Positions 44,877 through 53,560 of a DNA stretch of 64,000 nucleotides are shown in pieces. A program made the position numbers and the translations under genes. Below the pieces are notes generated by a model. That model did no database searches and was not told the DNA's origin. It was given only the letters and a program-made list of their open reading frames with translations. Origin of the DNA: Salinimicrobium sp. TH3 (GTDB lineage: Bacteria; Bacteroidota; Bacteroidia; Flavobacteriales; Flavobacteriaceae); the NCBI RefSeq assembly GCF_026676115.1, contig NZ_JAPONB010000004.1, forward strand, positions 1 to 64,000, given 5' to 3'. Numbering within the stretch: position 1 is the first letter of the stretch; each line of letters begins with the position of its first letter.

Positions 44877-47051
44877 CTATTTTTTTCTTTGCACCAGTTC
44901 CAGTTGATCCACAGAGACCGAGGTGGTGAAAATGCCGTAGTTGACTTTAGCATTTCCTTTTTCAATGCTGTCAATACTACCAACGGCTTTGCCATCCTGC
45001 ATTCGCACCCGGTCTCCCACATTTATTACCGGTTTTGGTTTTGCAATTTCTTCTTTTGTTTCTTTTTCCTGTTTTTCTTTTTTCTTCTTTCTAATTTCTT
45101 CCACCTTTTTTTCAGCTTCCTGCATCACCTTTTTTTCTTTGGCTTTCTCGACCTTTTTCTCTTTAGGTGTAACTTTTTTACGCTTGGAATTCTCTACTTC
45201 AACGATCTTTAGAAATTCGGCGATAAGATCTTTTTTCTTTTTGTTCTGAAAGTACTTTTCACTTATTTCATTGATCTTGTTTCCTAAATAGATCAAACGT
45301 TGATTGCTGTCATACAACTCCTGAAAGTTCTCCAGTTTTTGCTGAATCCGGGCATTTGTTTCTTCCAGTTTTTTCTTTTCAGATTCTGTTTTTTGTTCCT
45401 TGGTCTTTAATGCCGATGTCGTCTTTGAGAGTTTAGAGCGTTCCTTCTGAAGGTCGGCAATACTTTTATCGAATCTTATTTTCCCGCGTTCAACCTTCTT
45501 TTTTGATCGGTTGATAAGGCTATAAGGAATTCCGTTCTTTTGAGCTACTTCAAAAGTAAAGGAGCTACCGGCTTCTCCCATGTGCAGCTTGTAAAGAGGC
45601 TCGAGGGTGCGGGCATCAAATAACATGTTTGCATTAATAACATGCGGCAGTTCATTAGCCAGCATCTTTAAATTGGCATAATGAGTAGTCAAAATTCCAA
45701 AGGCTCCTTTTTCATAGAATACCTCCAAAAAAGTTTCGGCCAGGGCGCCTCCCAATTCAGGATCACTACCTGTTCCAAATTCATCTATGAGAAAAAGAGT
45801 TTTTTCATCCACCTTTTTCAGAAAGTAATTCATATTCTTAAGCCTGTAACTGTAGGTACTCAAATGATTTTCGATACTCTGATTATCTCCGATATCGGTG
45901 AGGATCTTATCGAAAAAGCACATCCGGCTGTATTCGTGTACCGGAATAAGCATTCCGCTTTGCACCATTACCTGAAGCAGGCCAATTGTTTTAAGGGTAA
46001 TACTCTTACCACCTGCATTAGGCCCTGAGATTACGATGATTCGTCGCTCTTTATTTAATTCAATCGTCTGCGGAAAAGTTTTCTCGTTTTTCTTTCGATT
46101 ATTAAGCAACAGCAATGGATGGTAAGCATCAATTAACTCCAGTTCCCGGTCCTCCTTAGATATTTTGGGCATAACGGCATCCATTTCCATGCCGTACCTG
46201 GCCTTGGCCGCAACAACGTCTATATCGCTCAGGAAATCCTGGTAATCGATCAACAAAGGACGATACGGCCGAATGAAATTTGTAAGGTCCTTCAGGATCT
46301 TTTTGATCTCCTCCTTTTCCTCATATTCCAGGTTGTTCAGCTCTCTTGTGTAATTATAGGTAGCTTCCGGCTGAATATATACGATGCTTCCGGTCTTAGA
46401 GTTGCCCAGGATTCCGCCTTTGACCTTACGCCTGTGCATGGCAGAAACTGCAAGCACCCGAATATTATCCACCACGGTCTCGCGTATGTCATCGAGATAT
46501 CCAAGATTATTATAGTGGGTAAGAGCACTTCCAAAACTGGCATTAATTCGCCCTTTTACATGTCCTATGTTTCTTCTTATTTCCTGAAGCAGGGGAGAAG
46601 CATCGTCTTTCACTTCTCCAAAGCGATCTATAACTCTATTAATCCTTTCGATAATTTCCGGAGTATATTCTACTGCCGATGCTGTTTCGTTAAGACATGG
46701 ATAGAGTTCCTCAAACTTTCTAAAGAACTGTATAAGTGTATTGGCAGTTTCAGAAATTGATCCAATCTTCCTGAAGCTTGAGGCCTCCAGTCGCGTTTCT
46801 TCAATGCCTAAATATTTTATTTCCTGATCTATTGCATCAAATCCATGATTGGGGATGCGACTTTCCTGCTGGTAAGAAGACACGTATTCATTGGTCTGCC
46901 TTAGAGCAAAAAGGGTTGTTTGATAACTTGAAAATGGTGCTATTTCAAGAGCTTTATCCTTTCCCGGCCCGGTAACCGTGTATTGGCTAACCTGCTGACA
47001 AACTGTGGGGAATTCCAGGTCTTGAAGAGTCTTGGCTGTAACTTTGATCAT
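44877..47051 (-). CDS. mutS2: MutS2-family DNA-binding ATPase without Smr domain
   Basis: This is a MutS-related ATPase that in other bacteria acts on recombination intermediates or rescues collided ribosomes. It shows the core helical/clamp region (about 1-300), Walker A ISGPNAGGKSITLKTIG, Walker B TLFLIDEFGTGSDPELGG, and a long Lys/Glu coiled coil (about 510-660). It ends with a KOW-like module (INVGDRVRMQDGKAVGSI). The C-terminal Smr nuclease domain of canonical MutS2 is absent, and 724 aa is shorter than the roughly 780 aa of Bacillus MutS2. It diverges from ung. Confidence 0.88.
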   Translation of the reverse strand: MIKVTAKTLQDLEFPTVCQQVSQYTVTGPGKDKALEIAPFSSYQTTLFALRQTNEYVSSYQQESRIPNHGFDAIDQEIKYLGIEETRLEASSFRKIGSISETANTLIQFFRKFEELYPCLNETASAVEYTPEIIERINRVIDRFGEVKDDASPLLQEIRRNIGHVKGRINASFGSALTHYNNLGYLDDIRETVVDNIRVLAVSAMHRRKVKGGILGNSKTGSIVYIQPEATYNYTRELNNLEYEEKEEIKKILKDLTNFIRPYRPLLIDYQDFLSDIDVVAAKARYGMEMDAVMPKISKEDRELELIDAYHPLLLLNNRKKNEKTFPQTIELNKERRIIVISGPNAGGKSITLKTIGLLQVMVQSGMLIPVHEYSRMCFFDKILTDIGDNQSIENHLSTYSYRLKNMNYFLKKVDEKTLFLIDEFGTGSDPELGGALAETFLEVFYEKGAFGILTTHYANLKMLANELPHVINANMLFDARTLEPLYKLHMGEAGSSFTFEVAQKNGIPYSLINRSKKKVERGKIRFDKSIADLQKERSKLSKTTSALKTKEQKTESEKKKLEETNARIQQKLENFQELYDSNQRLIYLGNKINEISEKYFQNKKKKDLIAEFLKIVEVENSKRKKVTPKEKKVEKAKEKKVMQEAEKKVEEIRKKKKEKQEKETKEEIAKPKPVINVGDRVRMQDGKAVGSIDSIEKGNAKVNYGIFTTSVSVDQLELVQRKK

Positions 47052-47071
47052 ATAAAATTTCCCTATTTTTG
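47044..47071 (+). promoter_or_regulatory. Promoter for ung: TTG-N17-TATTTTTG
   Basis: TTG at 47044-47046 and exact -7 TATTTTTG at 47064-47071 with a 17-base spacer. The -33 part lies inside the first codons of the divergent mutS2. It supports the ung start at 47096 rather than 47069. Confidence 0.7.
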
Positions 47072-47095
47072 GGAAGCCGCAATTTAACCATAATT

Positions 47096-47761
47096 ATGAC
47101 CTTTAACATTACCCAGAATTGGAAAAAAAAGTTAAATCATGAAATGGGAAAGCCTTATTTCAAGGAACTTCTTCAATTTGTGACTGCAGAATATGAAGCT
47201 AATGACTGTTTTCCTCACCCCGACAATATCTTCAAGGCTTTTGAACTCTCTCCCTTTGAAGAAACTAAAGTGGTAATTATTGGACAGGACCCTTATCACG
47301 GGTATGGCCAGGCTCACGGCTTGTGTTTCTCGGTTCAACCTAATACTACGGTCCCACCTTCTTTGGTCAACATTTTTAGAGAGATAAAAGAGGATTTGAG
47401 AAAACCTGTACCGGCTCACGGAAATCTTCAGCATTGGGCAGAACAGGGAGTGTTGATGCTAAATGCCACACTTACTGTACGGGCGGGACAGGCCGGTTCC
47501 CACCAGAGAAAAGGCTGGGAAAAGTTTACAGATGCTGTTATCTCAATTCTTTCGGAAGAGCGGGAGAACCTTGTATTTTTATTATGGGGAGGTCCTGCAC
47601 AAAAGAAAGGTAAAAAGATAGATGAGAGGAAACATCTTGTCCTCACCAGCGGTCACCCTTCTCCATTAGCTGCAAATCGCGGATACTGGTTTGGCAACAG
47701 GCACTTTAGTAAAACCAATGAATACCTAAAATCTTTAGGAAAAGAACCTATAGACTGGTAA
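47096..47761 (+). CDS. ung: Uracil-DNA glycosylase
   Basis: Ung removes uracil from DNA to begin base-excision repair. Family 1 motifs are complete: the catalytic GQDPYHGYGQAHGLCFSV with Asp and His, and HPSPLAANRG with the minor-groove-intercalating region; VFLLWGGPAQKKG lies between them. The length is 221 aa from the chosen start (MTFNITQNWKKKL), placed downstream of a good promoter. It converges with the next gene with a single base between stops and no terminator. Confidence 0.97.
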   Translation: MTFNITQNWKKKLNHEMGKPYFKELLQFVTAEYEANDCFPHPDNIFKAFELSPFEETKVVIIGQDPYHGYGQAHGLCFSVQPNTTVPPSLVNIFREIKEDLRKPVPAHGNLQHWAEQGVLMLNATLTVRAGQAGSHQRKGWEKFTDAVISILSEERENLVFLLWGGPAQKKGKKIDERKHLVLTSGHPSPLAANRGYWFGNRHFSKTNEYLKSLGKEPIDW

Positions 47762-47762
47762 A

Positions 47763-48410
47763 CTAGAATCGGTAGCCCACATTAACTGAAGGTAACAGGA
47801 TAATATCGGGAGAATTTTTGTCGAAGAGGTTCCTTCCTATTCCAAATGAAACATCGATTAAAAATCCCTGTTTGGCTACCCATTTTCCACCTACGCCTAC
47901 ACCAAGACCTATATCTGTGTATTCAATTAGTACTTCCCTTTCTTCTAATTCTCCTGTTTCAGAGTCCTTGAACTCCATTTTCACTTCGTTATCTCCATTG
48001 GAAAACATCCCAAAGGCTTCTGCATAATAACCCCAGGCAGTATTTTCTTCCTGCAGGAAATATTTAAACCTTCCGGTAATAGAGAAATCCTTAGCGTAAA
48101 CTTTGGAGAGGTCCACATCCTCGCCTTCATTCTTGTTAAATACTTTAGAAAATATCTCAACACCGGCCGAAGTATGGTCGTTGATCACCCGTTCATATCC
48201 TACATCCAGGGCTCCAAAAACCAAAAGATTCAAAATATTGAGGTGAACTTCACTTTTAGTAGTATCTCTCCTAAAGATCATTTCCTGTTGCAATTGCTCT
48301 TCCTGTACGATCGTGTCTTTCTGTATTTCCTGTAATTCTATATCCTGCGCGACTACAGGCAGGGTAAAGGTGAGTAAAATGAATAAAGTAAAATTAGTAA
48401 TATGGTTCAT
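47763..48410 (-). CDS. DUF3575-like exported barrel protein
   Basis: This is a 215-aa exported protein with signal peptide (FTLFILLTFTLPVVAQ), a Gln/Glu-rich linker (QEIQKDTIVQEEQLQQE), then a barrel-like region: LNILNLLVFGALDVGYERVI, FKYFLQEENTAWGYYAEAFG, GLGVGVGGKWVAKQGFLID. It ends VNVGYRF with a terminal Phe typical of outer-membrane proteins. The layout resembles DUF3575 proteins. Function is unknown. It is the last gene of a run that starts with ppk1. Confidence 0.75.
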   Translation of the reverse strand: MNHITNFTLFILLTFTLPVVAQDIELQEIQKDTIVQEEQLQQEMIFRRDTTKSEVHLNILNLLVFGALDVGYERVINDHTSAGVEIFSKVFNKNEGEDVDLSKVYAKDFSITGRFKYFLQEENTAWGYYAEAFGMFSNGDNEVKMEFKDSETGELEEREVLIEYTDIGLGVGVGGKWVAKQGFLIDVSFGIGRNLFDKNSPDIILLPSVNVGYRF

Positions 48411-48420
48411 AATATTTTTT

Positions 48421-49269
48421 TTAGTGGGGGAGGAAATCGAGATTGTCCTTCATCTCAGAAATTAACCCGAGTTCTTTGAGTTGTTCCTGTACCTTGTGGA
48501 TCTCCTCAACCGAAAGTTGTTTTTGACTCCAGTTGGTGATCTTTAACCATTGTTGAATATCTTCCTCCTTCTGGTCATATTTCTTTGCCAGAGCCGTTTC
48601 TACTTTAGGAATCTTTTTGAATTGACTCGTTAAATTGTTTAACGTCTTAAGCATAGTTAGTATTGCGGCCGGTTCTCTGTCCATAAAGTCCTTGTTCACG
48701 GCAATGACAAAACAGGACCATGGCGTGGGACAGTCATCTATCCTCCGGAATATTCCTTTGTCTACCAGGGGCTTAGTTGTGAAGTGTTCCCACATGAAAT
48801 AACCTGCTTTTCCCGATCTTAAGGCCTCTATGGCGCCATCAATATCACCTACTACTTCAAATTCCAATTTGGAAGGATCCCAGCCGAGATTCCTGGCATT
48901 TACATAAGCCATCAAATGTGAACCCGATCCATATCTACTAATGGCAACTTTTTGACCCTTCAGGTCTTCCAAAGTTTTGAAGTTGGATTCTGCAGCCACA
49001 TGTATTCCCCAAATAAGGGGAGAAGCAATGTACTCCTGCACAATAACTGCATCATTACCATTATGGATATCCTTTATAATACCTTCAGTAAGAATAACGG
49101 CTACGTCTATTTCTTTACTTCGCATGGCTTTGCACATGGCGCCTGTCCCGTCGGGAAAATCTCTCCAGGAAAGATCCAGGCCGTTCTCTTTGAATTTCCC
49201 GTCGTCGATAAGAAGATGCCAGGGAAGGTTGAAATGTTCAGGTACTCCACCTACTTTAATACTTCTCAT
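48421..49269 (-). CDS. Cytoplasmic periplasmic-binding-protein-fold protein (NMT1/SBP-like)
   Basis: This 282-aa protein has the fold of ABC-transporter substrate-binding proteins for thiamine precursors or alkanesulfonates: IKVGGVPEHFNLPWHLLIDDG, DVAVILTEGIIKDI, FKTLEDLKGQKVAISRYGSGSH and DGAIEALRSGKAGYFMWEH. It has no signal peptide, and no ABC permease or ATPase is nearby, so it probably binds its ligand in the cytoplasm. Its start overlaps the ppk1 stop by 4 bases (ATGA), indicating coupled translation. Confidence 0.85.
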   Translation of the reverse strand: MRSIKVGGVPEHFNLPWHLLIDDGKFKENGLDLSWRDFPDGTGAMCKAMRSKEIDVAVILTEGIIKDIHNGNDAVIVQEYIASPLIWGIHVAAESNFKTLEDLKGQKVAISRYGSGSHLMAYVNARNLGWDPSKLEFEVVGDIDGAIEALRSGKAGYFMWEHFTTKPLVDKGIFRRIDDCPTPWSCFVIAVNKDFMDREPAAILTMLKTLNNLTSQFKKIPKVETALAKKYDQKEEDIQQWLKITNWSQKQLSVEEIHKVQEQLKELGLISEMKDNLDFLPH

Positions 49270-51335
49270 AAGGCATGTTTTTCCTTTAAATAATTGTAGA
49301 TCTCATACTGCGATCTTATCCTTTTCTCTCCCGGTTGTGGCTGTACAAAATTATTTTTTTCCTCCAGGTCCTGGATTCGGGCTTTGACATTGTCGTTAAA
49401 CTGGATCTCCAGTATATCTTTAAACTCCCTGGCGATATCTTCGTCATAGACGGGAGCAATTACTTCTATCCTTCGATCGAGGTTTCGGGTCATCCAGTCT
49501 GCGCTACCAAAATAGAGCTCTTCATTTCCATTATTTTCAAAGAGGTAAATCCGGCCGTGTTCCAGGAATCTATCGACGATACTTGTCATGTAAATATTCT
49601 CACTTAAATTTTTTACACCCGGTACCAGGCACGTAAAACCTCTTACCAGCAGCCTTACTTTCACGCCGGCTTCACTGGCGTCATATAAAAGATCAATGAT
49701 CTCTTTATCTTCCAGGCTGTTCATTTTTGCTTTAATTCCAGCTTTTTTACCCATCCTGGCATTGGTGATCTCTCTGTTGATCATGTCAGTAAAGGTTTTC
49801 CTTGTTGAAAAGGGCGAAATGAGAAGGTGCTTTGCGCGGGGAATGATCAATTCCCCCTCCAGAACAAGAAAGACTCTGGAAAGTTCGGAAGTTATTTTTT
49901 CGTGAGCGGTAAAAACAGCATGGTCACAGTAGATTTTAGAAGTTTTACTGTTGAAATTTCCTGTACCTATGTAAGCGTAATCTTTAAGTTCATTATTTTC
50001 TTCCCGGCTCACCAGCAGGATCTTGGAGTGCACTTTAATTTTGGGGTAACTATAAATTACTTTAGCGCCTGCTTCTTCGAACTTTCGTCCCCAGTCAATA
50101 TTGTTTCTTTCATCAAACCTTGCCTTAGCTTCAATGAAAATAGTGACATTTTTGCCATTTTCGAGAGCCGAGAGCAGGGCAGAGGTCACCACAGATTCAT
50201 CTGCAATTCTGTAAATGGAGATCTTGATTTCTTTTACCAGGGGATCATTGGCAGCCTGGTGTATAAACCGTTCCACATACTCGAAAGACATGTAAGGAAA
50301 ATGCACCGACTGGTCTTTTTTTGCAATTGCGGCGAAATAATTTTCAGCGTTTTCTAATACCGAATGTTTTACCGGAGGTAAGTCTTCGTAATGTAAAGCC
50401 GGATTATTACTGGGATCTGGAAAAGAAAAAAAGTCACTAAAGTTATGGTATCTACCACCGGGCATCATGTCAATTTTCCCTAGTTTAAGAGTCTTACGTA
50501 CGATTTTTTGATCTTCTTCGGGCATCCCGGCATCATACAATAACCTTGTAGGTTGACCATCTGTTCGCTGTTTTAGGGACTCGTAAATTTTTTCTGCCAG
50601 CAACCCGTCTATTTCATCGTCAATGTATAATTCGGCATCGCGCGAGAGCTTGACCTCATAAATCCCTTCAATTTCCTTCTGCGGAAAAAGTTCAGGAATA
50701 TTGACCTTTACGATATCATCTAAAAAGGTGATTTTATGTTCGGGGGTTTCAGTAGAAAACTTTATAAACCTTTCGCATTCATCTGTCGGAATATTTACCA
50801 CCCCAAATTCAGATTTATCTTTAAAGGAAACTACGAAGTAAAGTGCATTGTTCTTTAAAAAGTAGTCTTTCCCACCGGCAGTATCGAACATCTCCGTTTT
50901 AATACACTTCCTGATTTTCTTGAAGTACCTTCGGGCAAATTCCTCCTGCTGGTCATTATAATCTTCCCGGTGAACCAGGTAAATTCCAGCGGTTTCAAGT
51001 TCTGGAATTATCTGCTCTCTGTAGATCTCACCAAATTTGTTTTGTTGCTCCCTTACCTCTTTTAGAATTTGCTTTACGGTTTTACTTGGCTTGAGTGCAA
51101 GTTTTTTCCTAATGCTTTTCTCTACCCGTTTCATCTGTCTCAATTGAGAAACACGTACCCGAAAGTATTCATCAAGATTCATTGAAAAAATCGCAAGGAA
51201 TTTCAGCCTCTCATACAGGGGAGTGGCACTGTTTTGTGCTTCCTGAAGCACTCTTTCGTTAAAACTTAACCAGTTTAAATCGCGATGCCTTGTAATTTTC
51301 TCTTCAGGCTTTAACATAGGGAGGGATTTAGCCAA
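49266..51335 (-). CDS. ppk1: Polyphosphate kinase 1
   Basis: Ppk1 reversibly makes polyphosphate from ATP. The four-domain layout is complete in 689 aa: the N domain (LNWLSFNERVLQEAQN), the head domain, and two PLD-like catalytic domains. The catalytic-His region reads KIKVHSKILLVSREENN, preceded by EAKARFDERNNIDW, and YIGTGNFNSKTSKIYCD is also present. The C2 part has FGSADWMTRNLDRRIEV. It is coupled to the downstream binding-protein-fold gene. Confidence 0.97.
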   Translation of the reverse strand: MAKSLPMLKPEEKITRHRDLNWLSFNERVLQEAQNSATPLYERLKFLAIFSMNLDEYFRVRVSQLRQMKRVEKSIRKKLALKPSKTVKQILKEVREQQNKFGEIYREQIIPELETAGIYLVHREDYNDQQEEFARRYFKKIRKCIKTEMFDTAGGKDYFLKNNALYFVVSFKDKSEFGVVNIPTDECERFIKFSTETPEHKITFLDDIVKVNIPELFPQKEIEGIYEVKLSRDAELYIDDEIDGLLAEKIYESLKQRTDGQPTRLLYDAGMPEEDQKIVRKTLKLGKIDMMPGGRYHNFSDFFSFPDPSNNPALHYEDLPPVKHSVLENAENYFAAIAKKDQSVHFPYMSFEYVERFIHQAANDPLVKEIKISIYRIADESVVTSALLSALENGKNVTIFIEAKARFDERNNIDWGRKFEEAGAKVIYSYPKIKVHSKILLVSREENNELKDYAYIGTGNFNSKTSKIYCDHAVFTAHEKITSELSRVFLVLEGELIIPRAKHLLISPFSTRKTFTDMINREITNARMGKKAGIKAKMNSLEDKEIIDLLYDASEAGVKVRLLVRGFTCLVPGVKNLSENIYMTSIVDRFLEHGRIYLFENNGNEELYFGSADWMTRNLDRRIEVIAPVYDEDIAREFKDILEIQFNDNVKARIQDLEEKNNFVQPQPGEKRIRSQYEIYNYLKEKHAL

Positions 51336-51383
51336 AAATACAAATATGAGGTTAGCGTGCTTTAAATATTCTGTTAAATGAAA

Positions 51384-52259
51384 TTAAACAGAAAGCAGCT
51401 TTTCCAGTGTATATTTGATGGTGTTATCAACCGCCTTTGCACCATCTTTAGTGAAATTTCCCGTTGCCCGGTTAGCAATAATCGCGTTTAGAGAAAGAGC
51501 TTTGTGTCCAAGCATTTTCGAAAGTCCGAAGATTGCCGAGGTTTCCATTTCGAGATTAGTGATCTTTTTTCCTTTAAAGCTGAAAGCTGCCAATTTATCC
51601 TTCATGTTATCATCCCTTAGCGGTAATCGAAGAACACGGCCCTGTGGTGCATAAAACCCAACATTTGAACCTGTAAAACCAGAAAACACCTCTTCACTCA
51701 TAAATGTTTTGACCAAATTAGAATCGGCAGGAACTACGTAAGGTTTACTGTTCCTTTCATAGGTATTAAGGTGATCTTCAATGGCCTCATTAAAATCCTG
51801 AAGTTGCACGTCATCACTCTGGTAGTAATGCAATAAACTATCGAAACCAACTGCCAGTTCGCTTACCACAATTGAATCTACAGGAATATCTTTTTGAATT
51901 GATCCCGAGGTTCCAATGCGTATAATATTGAGGCTGGTTTTATTTTCTTTGATTTGGCGGGTTTCAAAATCGATGTTCACCAGGGCGTCAAGTTCATTGA
52001 GCACAATATCAATGTTATCTGTTCCAATTCCCGTGGAAATTACCGAAATCCTTTTTCCTTTGTAAACTCCGGTTTGGGTGTGAAATTCTCTTTTTTTAAT
52101 TACCACATCTACTTTATCAAAGTATTGGGTGATCTTTTCTACCCGGTTTTGATCTCCCACCAGTAAAATAGTGTCGGCAAGATGTTCAGGTTTTAAATTG
52201 AGGTGGTATATGCTGCCGTCAGGGTTCAGAATTAATTCTGAAGCTGCTAAATGATTCAT
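51384..52259 (-). CDS. Nucleoside phosphorylase (uridine phosphorylase-like)
   Basis: This enzyme splits a nucleoside with phosphate, probably uridine or a purine nucleoside, for salvage. It is a 291-aa PNP/UDP family member with ILVGDQNRVEKITQYFDKVD, ISVISTGIGTDNIDIVLNEL, IIRIGTSGSIQKDIPVDSIV and the substrate-binding NLEMETSAIFGLSKMLGH with the ribose-binding MET. A gap of 48 bases separates it from ppk1. Confidence 0.9.
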   Translation of the reverse strand: MNHLAASELILNPDGSIYHLNLKPEHLADTILLVGDQNRVEKITQYFDKVDVVIKKREFHTQTGVYKGKRISVISTGIGTDNIDIVLNELDALVNIDFETRQIKENKTSLNIIRIGTSGSIQKDIPVDSIVVSELAVGFDSLLHYYQSDDVQLQDFNEAIEDHLNTYERNSKPYVVPADSNLVKTFMSEEVFSGFTGSNVGFYAPQGRVLRLPLRDDNMKDKLAAFSFKGKKITNLEMETSAIFGLSKMLGHKALSLNAIIANRATGNFTKDGAKAVDNTIKYTLEKLLSV

Positions 52260-52260
52260 G

Positions 52261-53196
52261 TTATAGTTTTAATATGTCGTGGTTATCGGGGTCGTAAAGG
52301 AAGTCGTATTTTCTAACGCCGCCGTAATATTCATCGTCCTTTAAATTCTGGTAATAATTTTTTGTGCCGTTAAGGGCTTTGAGGCCATCATCATTTAAAG
52401 ATAATCCATTCTCTGTAGACTCATAAAAGGGACGGAGTTTATCCAGAACCCTTTGCATCTGCACATCTACGTAACCATAATAACCCTGGTATTGTAAAGC
52501 GTAACCTAAAAGGTGATTCACAGATGTTATTTTATGTTCCCGAATGAGTTTTAACACATTTACCTCCAGGGTATTTAGACCGGTCTTCACACTGGGGAAA
52601 CGCTCGATATGTGCTCTAATAGAACTGGAGAGATATTCAAAATTTGTAGTTTTTTTGATTTCTGAAGCCAGACGTTTAGGATTTTTACTGCAGTAGAGTT
52701 CCCAAATAAGTTGTGCAGTTTGAATATCTTCATCGGTCAAAGAAATTCTTTGCTTGTAATGTTCCTTAAGGTGTTTGGGAGAAAGCTGGGAAAGGGGAGC
52801 CATTTCTTCCTCTCCCTTTAATTTACGGCTACATACCAGCGAAAAAGGACCAGTCTTTTTATTTTGAAGCAGGAAACTTATTAGGGCCAGCATATTCATA
52901 TGAGAGAAAAGGTCGAACTCAAACCATAAAACTACCTCGTCATAATTATTTATGGCGGCCAGTTTTACCAGTTCTGCCAGGAATTCCTTCTGGTATCTAT
53001 CCTCTGTGATTTTATATTTCTCATAAAGGAAAGTCTTTCTAAGCGTCACAAACTCCTCGTCCCCAACATCCATGGAGGCAGGGCCCTCACATAACATCTC
53101 CCTCCAGGTGATGACATCTCCCGGAAGTTTTAAATTAAGGATCTGTTCCGAAAGGTCATCTCCATTTGTGATATGTAAAATTTTCTTTTCCTCCAT
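52261..53196 (-). CDS. DUF1835 domain protein
   Basis: This is a 311-aa soluble protein. The N-terminal DUF1835 domain (LHITNGDDLSEQILNLKLPG, VITWREMLCEGP, VVLWFEFDLFSHMNMLALIS) is followed by a C-terminal helical region (about 190-270, AHIERFPSVKTGLNTLEVNVLKLI) with DUF3658-like character. Function is unknown. The stop lies 1 base from the nucleoside phosphorylase start, and SUI1 is 9 bases upstream, suggesting one transcription unit. Confidence 0.88.
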   Translation of the reverse strand: MEEKKILHITNGDDLSEQILNLKLPGDVITWREMLCEGPASMDVGDEEFVTLRKTFLYEKYKITEDRYQKEFLAELVKLAAINNYDEVVLWFEFDLFSHMNMLALISFLLQNKKTGPFSLVCSRKLKGEEEMAPLSQLSPKHLKEHYKQRISLTDEDIQTAQLIWELYCSKNPKRLASEIKKTTNFEYLSSSIRAHIERFPSVKTGLNTLEVNVLKLIREHKITSVNHLLGYALQYQGYYGYVDVQMQRVLDKLRPFYESTENGLSLNDDGLKALNGTKNYYQNLKDDEYYGGVRKYDFLYDPDNHDILKL

Positions 53197-53205
53197 AAAA
53201 ATGTT

Positions 53206-53556
53206 TTAGCCTCCTACACGCTTTACTTTATATCCCATGTCACTAAGATAACTCATTACTTTATCACGTACTTCTCCCTGGATGATGATTTCTCCATTCT
53301 TGACAGAGCCACCAACACCACATTTCTTTTTTAAGTCTTTACCTAAGGCGGTGAGATCCTCATCTGTTCCGATGAAGCCTTTTACTACCGTCACCTTTTT
53401 ACCGGCACGCCCTTTTGAGCTGTAATGTGCTTCCAGGAGTTGATCCTTAGGTTTTAATGTCTCTTCCTTTTCATCTTCATGAAGGTCGGGTTCAAAATCT
53501 TTGTCTGTCGAAAAGACAAAGCCCAAATCCTCCAGTCCCATCTTCTTTTTACCCAT
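53206..53556 (-). CDS. SUI1/eIF1-like translation initiation factor
   Basis: This is a 116-aa homologue of YciH/eIF1, which checks start-codon fidelity in eukaryotes; its bacterial role is less certain. The domain is at about residues 45-116: KVTVVKGFIGTDEDLTALGKDLKKKC, VGGSVKNGEIIIQG, DKVMSYLSDMGY. An acidic N-terminal stretch precedes it. It lies 5 bases from the 2OG oxygenase stop and 9 bases from the DUF1835 start. Confidence 0.93.
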   Translation of the reverse strand: MGKKKMGLEDLGFVFSTDKDFEPDLHEDEKEETLKPKDQLLEAHYSSKGRAGKKVTVVKGFIGTDEDLTALGKDLKKKCGVGGSVKNGEIIIQGEVRDKVMSYLSDMGYKVKRVGG

Positions 53557-53560
53557 GAAA

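Noticed and set aside
44778-45249. Phe-rich open frames of 144 and 102 aa opposite the 3' part of mutS2
   Set aside because: They are antisense to the Lys/Glu-rich coiled coil, whose AAA and GAA codons read as TTT and TTC on the other strand. No start signal or family match.
49827-50357. 176-aa frame antisense to ppk1
   Set aside because: It lies fully inside a highly conserved gene, has no promoter and no recognisable domain; a shadow frame.
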